Positions 17,448-25,815 of a DNA stretch of 64,000 nt are shown here, piece after piece. The position numbers were made by a program, and so were the translations under genes. How positions within the stretch are numbered: position 1 is the first letter of the stretch; each line of letters starts with the position of its first letter. This DNA comes from Flavobacteriales bacterium UBA852 (GTDB lineage: Bacteria > Bacteroidota > Bacteroidia > Flavobacteriales_E > Vicingaceae): assembly GCA_002295925.1 (NCBI GenBank), contig DBGO01000010.1, forward strand, positions 1-64,000, in the 5' to 3' direction. The notes under the pieces were generated by a model. It was given only the letters and a program-made list of their open reading frames with translations, was not told the DNA's origin and ran no database searches.

Positions 17448-18014
17448 CTATTCTTTATCTTTACCTTCCTCATTCTTGTTCTCTTCAGTAGATTTGTTTT
17501 CAGTGTTTTCGTTTTCTTTTGCTTCTGCTTTAGGTGTTTCTTCTGTAGCAGTTTCTTCAGTTGCAGGAGTTGCAGCAGTAGTTTCTGCAGCTTTTGTCTT
17601 TTTACCGCCTCTTCTTCTGCGTGTAGATTTCTTCTTAGTTTCTTTAACATAAGTTTCGTTAAAGTCAACTAATTCGATAAAACACATTTCTGCATTATCA
17701 CCTAATCTGAAACCTGTTTTAAGGATACGAGTATATCCGCCGGGACGATCCATTACTTTTGGAGCAATGTCACGATATAATTCAGATACAGCGTGTTTAT
17801 CTTGTAAATAACTGAATACAACACGACGGTTATGTGTAGTATCATTTTTTGATTTTGTAATAAGCGGCTCAATGTATTTTCTAAGCGCTTTTGCTTTGGC
17901 TACGGTTGTGTTAATTCGCTTGTGCTTAATTAACGAGCAAGCCATATTGGACAACATTGCTTCTCTGTGTCCTTTTTTTCTGCCTAAGTGATTGAATTTT
18001 TTTCCGTGTCTCAT
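17448..18014 (-). CDS. rplQ: Ribosomal protein bL17 with long acidic tail
   Basis: bL17 sits near the peptide exit tunnel of the large subunit. The conserved core is residues 1-120 or so (RHGKKFNHLGRKKGHREAML at the start). A basic KKKSTRRRRGGKK patch follows, then about 50 residues of Ala/Thr/Glu/Asn/Lys low-complexity sequence. Total length is 188 aa, against about 127 in E. coli. Such tails are usual in Bacteroidota L17 but vary greatly. It is the last gene of the operon, 5 bp after rpoA. Confidence 0.97.
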   Translation of the reverse strand: MRHGKKFNHLGRKKGHREAMLSNMACSLIKHKRINTTVAKAKALRKYIEPLITKSKNDTTHNRRVVFSYLQDKHAVSELYRDIAPKVMDRPGGYTRILKTGFRLGDNAEMCFIELVDFNETYVKETKKKSTRRRRGGKKTKAAETTAATPATEETATEETPKAEAKENENTENKSTEENKNEEGKDKE

Positions 18015-18019
18015 AGCTG

Positions 18020-19012
18020 TTACTCCTTATCCAATTTATATTTGGCTACATTCATTCCAAAATGTAAACCTTTGTTTTCAACTAATTCTTCTAATTCGGT
18101 TAATGATTTTTTACCGAAATTTCTAAATTTCAATAAATCGTTTTTGTTGAATTGTACCAATTCGCCGAGTGTTTCTATGTCGGCAGATTTCAAACAATTC
18201 AATGCACGTACTGATAAATCTAAATCTACTAATTTAGTTTTTAATAACTGACGCATATGCAATGAGTCTTCATCAAACTCTTCAATAGCCGATTTTTCTT
18301 CACTGTCAAGTGTAATGCGTTCGTCAGAGAACAACATAAAGTGATGAATCAATATTTTTGCGGCTTCAGTTAAAGCATCTTTTGGTAAAATTGAACCATC
18401 GGTAGTTATATCCAACACTAACTTTTCGTAATCGGTTTTTTGTTCTACACGATAATTTTCAATGTGATATTTCACATTTTTGATTGGTGTGTGGATAGAA
18501 TCGATTGCAATTTCTCCGGCAGAAGCATCAGAAATTTTATTTTCTTCAGATGGAACATATCCGCGTCCCTTTTTGATGGTTAACTCCATCTCAAGTTTTA
18601 CAGAAGGCTCCATGTTACAAATTACCAAATCTGTATTAAGTACTTGGAAAGCTGATGTAAACTTACCAATATCGCCGGCAGTAAATTGTTCCTGACCGCT
18701 AACTTTTACAGTTACACGTTCAGTATCTGTACCTTCAATTTGTTGCTTAAATCTAACTTGCTTAAGATTTAATATAATTTCGGTAACATCTTCAATTACT
18801 CCTTTGATAGATGAAAATTCGTGTTCAACACCCGAAATTTTTACCGAAGTTATGGCGAACCCTTCCAAAGAGGACAAAAGTACTCTTCTAAGTGCATTAC
18901 CAATGGTAATTCCGTAACCGGGTTCTAATGGTCTGAACTCAAATGATCCTGAGAAATCATCTGATTCAATCATTACAACTTTGTCGGGTTTTATAAAATT
19001 TAAAATAGCCAT
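18020..19012 (-). CDS. rpoA: RNA polymerase alpha subunit
   Basis: The alpha subunit dimerises to start RNA polymerase assembly and contacts activators and UP-element DNA. The 330-aa protein has the N-terminal assembly domain (FRPLEPGYGITIGNALRRVLLSSLEG) and the C-terminal domain with LDLSVRALNCLKSADIETLGELV and NFGKKSLTELEELV helix-hairpin-helix motifs. It lies between rpsD (22 bp) and rplQ (5 bp), the standard alpha-operon position. Confidence 0.98.
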   Translation of the reverse strand: MAILNFIKPDKVVMIESDDFSGSFEFRPLEPGYGITIGNALRRVLLSSLEGFAITSVKISGVEHEFSSIKGVIEDVTEIILNLKQVRFKQQIEGTDTERVTVKVSGQEQFTAGDIGKFTSAFQVLNTDLVICNMEPSVKLEMELTIKKGRGYVPSEENKISDASAGEIAIDSIHTPIKNVKYHIENYRVEQKTDYEKLVLDITTDGSILPKDALTEAAKILIHHFMLFSDERITLDSEEKSAIEEFDEDSLHMRQLLKTKLVDLDLSVRALNCLKSADIETLGELVQFNKNDLLKFRNFGKKSLTELEELVENKGLHFGMNVAKYKLDKE

Positions 19013-19034
19013 AGCTAATATATGTATTTAGTTA

Positions 19035-19640
19035 TTATTTAGAGTATAACTCTACTATCAATTGTTCTTTAATATTTTCAGGAATTTGCTCTCTTTGTGG
19101 TTCGGTAATTACTTTTCCACTCATTAAAGCTCTGTCCCATTCTAACCAGTCAGAGTTGCAAACATTAACGTTTAACGAATTGCTTATTGCTTCAAGAGAT
19201 TTAGATTTTTCTCTTACCGAAACAATATCTCCTGGTTTTAAGCTGTAAGAAGGAATATTTACCACTTCTCCATTCACCAATATATGTCTGTGAGAAACTA
19301 ATTGACGTGCAGCTCTTCTGGTTGGAGCAATTCCTAATCGATATACTACGTTATCTAAACGCAATTCGCATAAACGCAATAAGTTTTCACCGGTAATACC
19401 GTGTGATTTTGAAGCTTTTTTAAATAAATTACGGAATTGTTTTTCAAGAATTCCATATGTATATTTTGCTTTTTGTTTTTCGGCCAACTGAATAGCGTAT
19501 TCAGATTGTTTTCCTCTTCTTTTACTTGGACCATGTTGTCCGGGAGGATAGTTTTTCTTTTCTAATGCTTTATCAGGACCGAAAATCGGTTGTCTGAATT
19601 TTCTTGCAATTTTGGATTTAGGACCTCTATATCTTGCCAT
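19035..19640 (-). CDS. rpsD: Ribosomal protein uS4
   Basis: uS4 is a primary 16S rRNA-binding protein that nucleates small-subunit assembly. The 201-aa protein has the S4 RNA-binding fold (RLDNVVYRLGIAPTRRAARQLVSHRHILVNG). The N-terminal region (MARYRGPKSKIARKF) lacks the cysteines found in zinc-type S4, so this is the zinc-free form. It lies in the alpha operon between rpsK and rpoA. Confidence 0.98.
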   Translation of the reverse strand: MARYRGPKSKIARKFRQPIFGPDKALEKKNYPPGQHGPSKRRGKQSEYAIQLAEKQKAKYTYGILEKQFRNLFKKASKSHGITGENLLRLCELRLDNVVYRLGIAPTRRAARQLVSHRHILVNGEVVNIPSYSLKPGDIVSVREKSKSLEAISNSLNVNVCNSDWLEWDRALMSGKVITEPQREQIPENIKEQLIVELYSK

Positions 19641-19661
19641 TACTTAATTTGTTTTAAAATA

Positions 19662-20054
19662 TTAAACTCTTCTTCTTTTAGGTGGACGACAGCCATTGTG
19701 TGGTAATGGAGTAACATCAACTATTTCTGTTACTTCAATTCCGTTATTATGTAACGTTCTTATTGCAGATTCTCTACCTGCACCCGGACCTTTTACAAAA
19801 ACTTTCACTTTACGCAATCCGTATTCATACGCTTCTTTAGCTGCATCTTCGGCTGCTACTTGAGCTGCATAAGGAGTATTCTTTTTTGAACCTCTAAATC
19901 CCATTTTCCCTGCAGAAGACCAAGAGATTACTTGACCATTATTATTGGTTAAACTAATAATAATGTTGTTAAATGTTGCTTGAATGTGCGCTTGTCCGTG
20001 CGCTTCAACATTTACTTTTTTCTTCTTTTTATTTTTAGCAGTTGACTTTGCCAT
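19662..20054 (-). CDS. rpsK: Ribosomal protein uS11
   Basis: uS11 lies on the small-subunit platform and contacts the 3' part of 16S rRNA and the mRNA path near the E site. The 130-aa protein has the family core HIQATFNNIIISLTNNNGQ, KVFVKGPGAGRESAIR and the C-terminal DVTPLPHNGCRPPKRRRV. The Lys-rich N-terminus is slightly extended. It lies between rpsM and rpsD with about 20-bp gaps. Confidence 0.98.
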   Translation of the reverse strand: MAKSTAKNKKKKKVNVEAHGQAHIQATFNNIIISLTNNNGQVISWSSAGKMGFRGSKKNTPYAAQVAAEDAAKEAYEYGLRKVKVFVKGPGAGRESAIRTLHNNGIEVTEIVDVTPLPHNGCRPPKRRRV

Positions 20055-20075
20055 AATTGCTTAACTATTTAGTTA

Positions 20076-20453
20076 TTATTTAGTAGCTTTTTTCTTGTTT
20101 GCTACAGTTTTACGTTTTCCTTTTCTTGTTCTGGAGTTATTTTTGGTACGTTGTCCGCGCAAAGGTAATCCGGCACGATGACGAATACCACGGTAACATC
20201 CAATATCCATTAAACGCTTAATGTTTAATTGAATTTCTGAACGTAAAGCACCTTCTACTTTTACATTGTCAGTAATATACTTTCTGATTTTAGAAAGTTC
20301 TTCATCGTTCCATTCTTCAACTTTTTTATCTAATGGAACACCTGTTTCTTGTAAAATTTTGCGAGCAGTACTTCGTCCGATACCAAAAATGTAGGTTAAA
20401 CCTATCTCGCCTCTTTTGTTTTTAGGTAAATCAATACCAGCAATTCTTGCCAT
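20076..20453 (-). CDS. rpsM: Ribosomal protein uS13
   Basis: uS13 sits in the small-subunit head and forms bridges to the large subunit and contacts to P-site tRNA. The 125-aa protein has MARIAGIDLPKNKRGEI, the helix-two-turn-helix segment YIFGIGRSTARKIL, and the C-terminal RHRAGLPLRGQRTKNNSRTR with a basic Lys-rich tail. It is 17 bp downstream of rpmJ, as in other bacterial alpha operons. Confidence 0.98.
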   Translation of the reverse strand: MARIAGIDLPKNKRGEIGLTYIFGIGRSTARKILQETGVPLDKKVEEWNDEELSKIRKYITDNVKVEGALRSEIQLNIKRLMDIGCYRGIRHRAGLPLRGQRTKNNSRTRKGKRKTVANKKKATK

Positions 20454-20470
20454 AAATCTTCAGTTTTTAA

Positions 20471-20587
20471 TTATCCTTGACGTTGTTTATGTTTTGGATT
20501 CTTTTTATTAATTACGTAAACTCGTCCTTTTCTACGAACGATTTTATCGTCTTCACTTCTCTTTTTTACTGATGCTCTAACTTTCAT
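20471..20587 (-). CDS. rpmJ: Ribosomal protein bL36, zinc-free (C-minus) form
   Basis: I found this 38-codon gene by direct translation between infA and rpsM. The product begins MKVRASVKKRSEDDKIVRRK and ends KNPKHKQRQG. The positions that hold zinc-binding cysteines in C-plus bL36 are Ser11, Asp14 and Asn27 here, and the protein has no cysteine at all. bL36 binds 23S rRNA in the large subunit. Context (infA-rpmJ-rpsM) is canonical, with 7 bp to infA. Confidence 0.95.
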   Translation of the reverse strand: MKVRASVKKRSEDDKIVRRKGRVYVINKKNPKHKQRQG

Positions 20588-20594
20588 AACGTTA

Positions 20595-20813
20595 TTATTT
20601 ATATCTGTAAGTAATTCTTCCTTTTGTTAAATCATACGGTGACATTTCTACTTTTACTTTATCACCGGGCAAAATTTTAATGTAGTTCATTCTCATTTTT
20701 CCTGAGATATGAGCCGTAATGATATGACCATTTTCCAGTTCTACACGAAACATTGCATTTGACAATGCTTCTACTATTGTTCCATCTTGTTCTATTGACG
20801 CTTGTTTAGCCAT
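20595..20813 (-). CDS. infA: Translation initiation factor IF-1
   Basis: IF-1 binds the A site of the 30S subunit during initiation. The 72-aa OB-fold protein matches the family along its length: MAKQASIEQDGTIVEALSNA, MFRVELENGHIITAHISGKMR and the C-terminal SPYDLTKGRITYRYK. It is 2 bp downstream of map and 7 bp upstream of rpmJ. Confidence 0.98.
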   Translation of the reverse strand: MAKQASIEQDGTIVEALSNAMFRVELENGHIITAHISGKMRMNYIKILPGDKVKVEMSPYDLTKGRITYRYK

Positions 20814-20815
20814 AT

Positions 20816-21601
20816 TTATTTTTTACTTTTTAATACTTTTTCAATTTCTTCATGTGATGATAAAACATCTGCTTTTCCATTTCTTACAGCAACATCATGT
20901 TCAAAATGTGCTGAAGGTTTTCTGTCTTTTGTAACAATTGTCCAACCGTCATTTAGTTGAATTATATCTCTTGTTCCTAAATTAATCATAGGCTCAATTG
21001 CCAATACCATCCCATCAACTAATTTCATTCCTTGTCCTCTTCGTCCGTAATTTGGAACTTGAGGTTCTTCATGCAATTCTCTCCCTAAACCATGTCCAAC
21101 CAATTCGCGTACTACTCCGTAACCTTTAGACTCTGCATAAGATTGAACCGCATATCCGATATCACCTAAACGCTTACCAACAACAGCTTGCTCTATTGCT
21201 CTTCGAAGACATTCTTTAGTATCTTCAAGAAGTTGATGTACTTCTTGAGCAACTTCTCCTACTTCAAAAGTGTAAGCAACATCACCATAAAAGCCATTTA
21301 ATATCACACCACAATCCAACGATATTACATCTCCTTCTTTTAAAGGTTCATCATTAGGAATTCCGTGAACAACCGCTTCATTGTTAGAAGCACATAATGT
21401 TGCAGGAAATCCGCCATAACCTTTAAATCCTGGAACAGCTCCATTATCGCGAATAAATTCTTCGGCAATAGTATCTAACTTTTTAGTTGATACTCCAGGT
21501 TCAATCCACTTAGCAACTTCAGCTAATGTTTTACCAACAAGTAAAGAACTTTGACGAATCAATTCAATTTCTTCGTCGGTTTTTAAATAAATCTTTCCCA
21601 T
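20816..21601 (-). CDS. map: Type I methionine aminopeptidase
   Basis: Map removes the initiator methionine from nascent proteins. The 261-aa protein is the short type Ia form. It has the metal-ligand blocks SLDCGVILNGFYGDVAYTF (two Asp), GHGLGRELHEEPQVPNYG (His) and AIEPMIN (Glu), with HFEHDVAV near the end (second Glu). It lies between secY and infA. The adenylate kinase gene found here in many other bacteria is absent. Confidence 0.97.
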   Translation of the reverse strand: MGKIYLKTDEEIELIRQSSLLVGKTLAEVAKWIEPGVSTKKLDTIAEEFIRDNGAVPGFKGYGGFPATLCASNNEAVVHGIPNDEPLKEGDVISLDCGVILNGFYGDVAYTFEVGEVAQEVHQLLEDTKECLRRAIEQAVVGKRLGDIGYAVQSYAESKGYGVVRELVGHGLGRELHEEPQVPNYGRRGQGMKLVDGMVLAIEPMINLGTRDIIQLNDGWTIVTKDRKPSAHFEHDVAVRNGKADVLSSHEEIEKVLKSKK

Positions 21602-21622
21602 CTAATCTTCCCTCTTTATATT

Positions 21623-22969
21623 CTAACCGGCCATAGTAACTGCAGATGCTCCCGCTCTACCTTTAATTCGACCGGATTTCATTAATCCATCGTAATGTCT
21701 CATCAATAAATGAGATTCTATTTGCTGTAATGTATCTAAAACTACACCGACCATAATCAATAAGGACGTTCCTCCAAAAAATTGAGCAAACTGTCCGTTG
21801 ATTCCCATCATACTGGCAAACGCAGGTAATATAGCGACAAATGCCAAGAAAATGGATCCCGGTAAGGTAATTTTAGAAATTACATTATCTAAATATTCAG
21901 CCGTTTTTTTACCCGGTTTAACGCCAGGGATAAATCCTCCATTACGTTTTAAATCATCAGCCATTTGCTTTGGATTTACGGTAACAGCAGTATAAAAATA
22001 GGTAAATGCTATAATCATCAGTGCAAAAATAAAGTTATACCAAAAACCGGTAAAATCAGATAATGCAGCACTAATACCAGTTAAAGAATCAGAAAAACCG
22101 GCTAATGTAATTGGTATAAACATAATTGCTTGTGCAAAAATTATAGGCATTACACCGGCAGCATTTACTTTAATAGGAATATATTGACGTACACCTCCGT
22201 ATTGACGATTTCCGACAACTCGTTTGGCAAATTGTACAGGTATTCTTCTTGTACCTTGAACCAATAATATAGATACTAAAATTACACCCAGTAAAAACGC
22301 CAACTCGATTACCAACATTACAATTCCACCTGATGTTGTTTTAGCAACAAACTCTGAAACAAAAGCAAAAGGTAATCTGGATATAATACCAATCATAATG
22401 ATTAAGGAAATACCGTTACCAATACCTTTTTCTGTAATTCTTTCGCCCAGCCACATAACAAACATAGTACCTGCAATAAGTAAAATTACGGTTGTGAACC
22501 ACCATAAAAATCCGTCATTTGGTACAACACCTTGATATCTTGTAATTTGAGAGGCAATATACCCCGGAGCTTGAAAAGCAACTATTGCGATGGTTAAAAA
22601 CCGTGTGATTTGGTTCATTTTTCTACGACCACTTTCACCTTCTTTTTGTAAGCGTTGAAAATAAGGAATAGCCATTCCCAATAATTGAACAACTATCGAT
22701 GCCGAAATGTACGGCATAATTCCAAGTGCAAAAATAGATGCTCTGGAGAAAGCTCCTCCGGCAAATATATTTAATAAGTCTGTAATACCGTTTCCTCCGG
22801 ATTGACTTGCAGCTTCTTGCGCTTGCGCCAATGCATTAGAGTCGACACCGGGAATGATTACATAAGAACCTAAACGGTATATTGCAACAAGCATAAGCGT
22901 GTTAATTATTTTAACACGCAAATCTTCTATTTGGAATATTTCTCTTATTTTCTGAACTAATCTTTTCAT
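21623..22969 (-). CDS. secY: Protein translocase subunit SecY
   Basis: SecY is the pore of the SecYEG translocon in the inner membrane. The 448-aa protein has ten hydrophobic helices. Family blocks include FALGIMPYISASIVVQLL, LGERITEKGIGNGISLIIM, GNRQYGGVRQYIPIKVNAAGVMPIIFA and LLMRHYDGLMKSGRIKGRAG at the end. It is part of the spc segment, 8 bp after rplO and 21 bp before map. Confidence 0.98.
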   Translation of the reverse strand: MKRLVQKIREIFQIEDLRVKIINTLMLVAIYRLGSYVIIPGVDSNALAQAQEAASQSGGNGITDLLNIFAGGAFSRASIFALGIMPYISASIVVQLLGMAIPYFQRLQKEGESGRRKMNQITRFLTIAIVAFQAPGYIASQITRYQGVVPNDGFLWWFTTVILLIAGTMFVMWLGERITEKGIGNGISLIIMIGIISRLPFAFVSEFVAKTTSGGIVMLVIELAFLLGVILVSILLVQGTRRIPVQFAKRVVGNRQYGGVRQYIPIKVNAAGVMPIIFAQAIMFIPITLAGFSDSLTGISAALSDFTGFWYNFIFALMIIAFTYFYTAVTVNPKQMADDLKRNGGFIPGVKPGKKTAEYLDNVISKITLPGSIFLAFVAILPAFASMMGINGQFAQFFGGTSLLIMVGVVLDTLQQIESHLLMRHYDGLMKSGRIKGRAGASAVTMAG

Positions 22970-22977
22970 CTAAATAA

Positions 22978-23424
22978 TTATTCTACAATTGCTTCGCCAC
23001 CTTGAGCTTCAATAGCACTTTTTGCTGAAGCTGAAAATTTATCAGCTTTTAAAGTAACTTTTGCATTTATTGCTCCGCGACCTAAAATTTTAACTTTATC
23101 TTTTTTAGATACTAAACCATGCTCTACCAATACATTCTTATCAATGGTATCTAAATTGAATTTTTCAACCAATGCTTGAATTACATCAAGGTTTATACCT
23201 TTGTATTCAACGCGGTTTATATTTTTGAAACCATATTTAGGTACACGTCTTTGAAGAGGCATTTGTCCACCTTCAAAACCAATTTTCTTAGAGTATCCTG
23301 AACGCGATTTGGCTCCTTTATGTCCACGAGTAGAAGTTCCTCCTCTTCCGGAACCTTGACCGCGACCAATTCTTTTTTCTCTATGTACTGAACCTTCGGC
23401 AGGTTGTAAATTTGATAAATCCAT
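22978..23424 (-). CDS. rplO: Ribosomal protein uL15
   Basis: uL15 is a late-assembly protein of the large subunit that threads into 23S rRNA. The 148-aa protein begins with MDLSNLQPAEGSVHREKRIG. The glycine/arginine-rich extension GRGQGSGRGGTSTRGHKGAKSR follows, then FEGGQMPLQRRVPKYGF. It lies between rpmD and secY, as in standard spc operons. Confidence 0.98.
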   Translation of the reverse strand: MDLSNLQPAEGSVHREKRIGRGQGSGRGGTSTRGHKGAKSRSGYSKKIGFEGGQMPLQRRVPKYGFKNINRVEYKGINLDVIQALVEKFNLDTIDKNVLVEHGLVSKKDKVKILGRGAINAKVTLKADKFSASAKSAIEAQGGEAIVE

Positions 23425-23435
23425 AATTCAATGTA

Positions 23436-23618
23436 TTATTTAATTTCTTCTACTTCCAACAAATGTTTAACTTTATTTATCATCCCCATAATTTGAGGAG
23501 TTGCTTCGTGCTCAACAACTTGGTTTAATTTTCGTAAACCTAAAGCTTGTACGGTTCTTTTTTGATCAACCGGTTTGTTGATAGCACTTCTTACTTGTTT
23601 TACTCTAACTTTTGCCAT
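23436..23618 (-). CDS. rpmD: Ribosomal protein uL30
   Basis: uL30 is a small large-subunit protein. The start MAKVRVKQVRSAINKPVDQK gives 60 aa, the family length. The open frame extends 15 codons upstream into the 3' end of rpsE, but those residues do not belong to the family. The ILE-type end KVKHLLEVEEIK closes the protein. It is 13 bp after rpsE. Confidence 0.96.
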   Translation of the reverse strand: MAKVRVKQVRSAINKPVDQKRTVQALGLRKLNQVVEHEATPQIMGMINKVKHLLEVEEIK

Positions 23619-23631
23619 AACTTTTTGGATA

Positions 23632-24153
23632 TTATCCGTTAAAAACTGTTTGTAAATCAACACCTCTTTGTTCTGCTACAGTATAAGCATCACGTAATTG
23701 TGATAAGGCTTTGATAGTAGCTTTTACAACATTATGAGGGTTTGAAGAACCTTTTGATTTTGCTAATACATTATGTACTCCAACACTTTCAAATACAGCA
23801 CGCATTGCACCTCCGGCTATTACCCCGGTACCTTCTGATGCCGGTTTCATAAAAACTAAAGCTCCATCTGACTTAGCTAATTGCTCGTGTGGAATTGTTC
23901 CGTTAATAACCGGAACTTTAATTAAGTTTTTCTTAGCATCATCAATAGCTTTACTAATCGCTTCGGTTACCTCATTAGCTTTTCCCAATCCGTGTCCAAC
24001 CACTCCGTTTTCATTTCCTACAACAACGATTGCAGAGAAACTGAAATGACGACCACCTTTGGTTACTTTAGTAACACGATTAATTGCTACTAATTTATCT
24101 TTTAATTCGATCTCTGCCGATCTAACTTTTCTGGTATTTGTTTTTCTTGCCAT
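23632..24153 (-). CDS. rpsE: Ribosomal protein uS5
   Basis: uS5 acts in decoding fidelity and mRNA unwinding at the entry of the 30S subunit. The 173-aa protein has the double-stranded RNA-binding-like N-terminal block KLVAINRVTKVTKGGRHFSF and the GLGKANEVTEAI, PASEGTGVIAGGAMRAVFE and GSSNPHNVVKATI motifs. It lies between rplR and rpmD. Confidence 0.98.
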   Translation of the reverse strand: MARKTNTRKVRSAEIELKDKLVAINRVTKVTKGGRHFSFSAIVVVGNENGVVGHGLGKANEVTEAISKAIDDAKKNLIKVPVINGTIPHEQLAKSDGALVFMKPASEGTGVIAGGAMRAVFESVGVHNVLAKSKGSSNPHNVVKATIKALSQLRDAYTVAEQRGVDLQTVFNG

Positions 24154-24166
24154 AATATTTTAATTA

Positions 24167-24523
24167 TTAAAAATCAAGACCTCCTTCTCTAGCACCGTCG
24201 GCTAAAGCTTTTACTCTTCCATGATATAAATAACCGTTTCTGTCGAATGAAATTTTAGAAATTCCGGCTTTAACGGCTTTTTCAGCAATTGCTTTACCAA
24301 CTAATGCAGCAATTTCACTTTTTGTTCCTTTGCTTGAAGCAATATCTTTATCTCTTGATGATGCAGAAACTAAAGTTTTCCCGTTTACATCATCAATAAT
24401 TTGAGCGTAAATTTCTTTATTGCTTCGGTAAACAGAAAGTCTAGGTCTTTCAGGAGTACCTTTAACAACCTTTCTGATTCTTTTCTTAATCTTTGCTCTT
24501 CTTTGTAATTTAGTCTGTGCCAT
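24167..24523 (-). CDS. rplR: Ribosomal protein uL18
   Basis: uL18 binds 5S rRNA with uL5 in the central protuberance. The 118-aa protein has RRAKIKKRIRKVVKGTPERPRLSV at its N-terminal end (basic tail plus start of the fold) and ends FDRNGYLYHGRVKALADGAREGGLDF, the diagnostic family C-terminus. It is 9 bp after rplF. Confidence 0.98.
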   Translation of the reverse strand: MAQTKLQRRAKIKKRIRKVVKGTPERPRLSVYRSNKEIYAQIIDDVNGKTLVSASSRDKDIASSKGTKSEIAALVGKAIAEKAVKAGISKISFDRNGYLYHGRVKALADGAREGGLDF

Positions 24524-24532
24524 TTTTCAATA

Positions 24533-25087
24533 TTATTTAGCTGCAGATTTACCTGCTTTTCTTCTAATTTGTTCACCTTCAAAACGAATACCTTTTCCTT
24601 TGTAAGGTTCGGGTTTACGGAAAGAGCGAATTTTTGCCGCTACTTGTCCGAGTAGTTGTTTATCGTGCGATTCTAAAGTAATTTTAGGATTTTTACCACG
24701 CTCCGACTCTGTTTTTACAGTAATTTCTTTTGGTAATTCAAATACAATATTGTGAGAGAATCCCAATACTAACTCTAAGCGTTGTCCTTGATTAGTAGCT
24801 CTGTAACCTACACCAACAAGTTCTTGAACTACTTTATATCCTGTAGAAACACCGGTAACCATATTATTTATTAATGAACGGTATAATCCGTGCATTGATT
24901 TATGGTGCTTTTGCTCAGTATGACGAGAGCAAATGATTTCGTTATCTTTAACCTCTACTGAAATAGCCGGGTCAACTGTTTGAGTAAGTTCACCTTTTGG
25001 ACCTTTTACAGTCACAACATTTTTATCACTTACTGTAACAGTAACTCCTTGTGGTATTTCTATTGGTGCATTTCCTATTCGTGACAT
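24533..25087 (-). CDS. rplF: Ribosomal protein uL6
   Basis: uL6 lies near the factor-binding site of the large subunit. The start is the ATG of MSRIGNAPIEIP (184 aa). A TTG two codons upstream is possible but not typical. Two alpha/beta repeats are seen, with the C-terminal signature PEPYKGKGIRFEGEQIRRKAGK. It lies between rpsH and rplR. Confidence 0.97.
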   Translation of the reverse strand: MSRIGNAPIEIPQGVTVTVSDKNVVTVKGPKGELTQTVDPAISVEVKDNEIICSRHTEQKHHKSMHGLYRSLINNMVTGVSTGYKVVQELVGVGYRATNQGQRLELVLGFSHNIVFELPKEITVKTESERGKNPKITLESHDKQLLGQVAAKIRSFRKPEPYKGKGIRFEGEQIRRKAGKSAAK

Positions 25088-25099
25088 TTTCAAATATTT

Positions 25100-25495
25100 T
25101 TAGTAAACATAACATAAAACTTCTCCACCTACATTTTCTTTTCTAGCTTCCTTATCGGTCATTACACCTTTAGAAGTAGAAAGAATAGCAATACCCAAAC
25201 CGTTGATTACACGTGGTAAGCTATCGGCTCCGGAGTATTTACGTAAACCGGGTTTAGAGATGCGCTCTAAGTTTTTAATTGCCGGTTCGTTAGTACGTGG
25301 ATTATATTTTAATGCAATTTTAATAATTCCTTGCTTATTATCATCAATAAACTTGTAATTTAATATATATCCTTTTTCGAAAAGGATTTTAGTAATTTCT
25401 TTCTTTAAGTTAGATGCAGGAATTTCAACTACTTTATGCTTTGCAGCAACTGCATTTCTAACTCGGGTTAAATAATCTGCTATTGGGTCAGTCAT
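25100..25495 (-). CDS. rpsH: Ribosomal protein uS8
   Basis: uS8 binds 16S rRNA helix 21 and, in E. coli, also represses the spc operon mRNA. The 131-aa protein begins MTDPIADYLTRVRNAVAAKH and ends GIAILSTSKGVMTDKEARK with GGEVLCYVY, the family C-terminus. I did not identify the autoregulatory mRNA site. It lies between rpsN and rplF. Confidence 0.98.
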   Translation of the reverse strand: MTDPIADYLTRVRNAVAAKHKVVEIPASNLKKEITKILFEKGYILNYKFIDDNKQGIIKIALKYNPRTNEPAIKNLERISKPGLRKYSGADSLPRVINGLGIAILSTSKGVMTDKEARKENVGGEVLCYVY

Positions 25496-25521
25496 TTCTT
25501 TAATTTTTTACTTATTTCGTA

Positions 25522-25809
25522 TTACCAACTTGCTTTAGTTATTCCTGGTATTAAACCGGCTGAAGCCATTTCTCTGAAAGTTACACGAGAAATTCCGAAT
25601 TGACGAATATAACCTCTTGGTCTTCCGGTAATTTGGCAACGATTATGTACTCTAATTTTCATTGAGTTACGAGGTACTCTTTGTAATGCTAACATTGCAT
25701 CCCAATCACCTTCTTTGGCAGCTTTTCTTAGAGCGGCTCTTTTATCAGCATATCTGGCAGCCATTCTAATTCTTTTGCGCTCTCTAGCTTTCATTGATTC
25801 TTTAGCCAT
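25522..25809 (-). CDS. rpsN: Ribosomal protein uS14, zinc-free long form
   Basis: uS14 is a late-assembling protein of the 30S head. The 95-aa protein has no CxxC pairs and a full-length N-terminal helix region, so it is the zinc-independent long form. The C-terminal block HNRCQITGRPRGYIRQFGIS and REMASAGLIPGITKASW is diagnostic. It is 6 bp after rplE in the standard spc position. Confidence 0.97.
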   Translation of the reverse strand: MAKESMKARERKRIRMAARYADKRAALRKAAKEGDWDAMLALQRVPRNSMKIRVHNRCQITGRPRGYIRQFGISRVTFREMASAGLIPGITKASW

Positions 25810-25815
25810 AGTATC

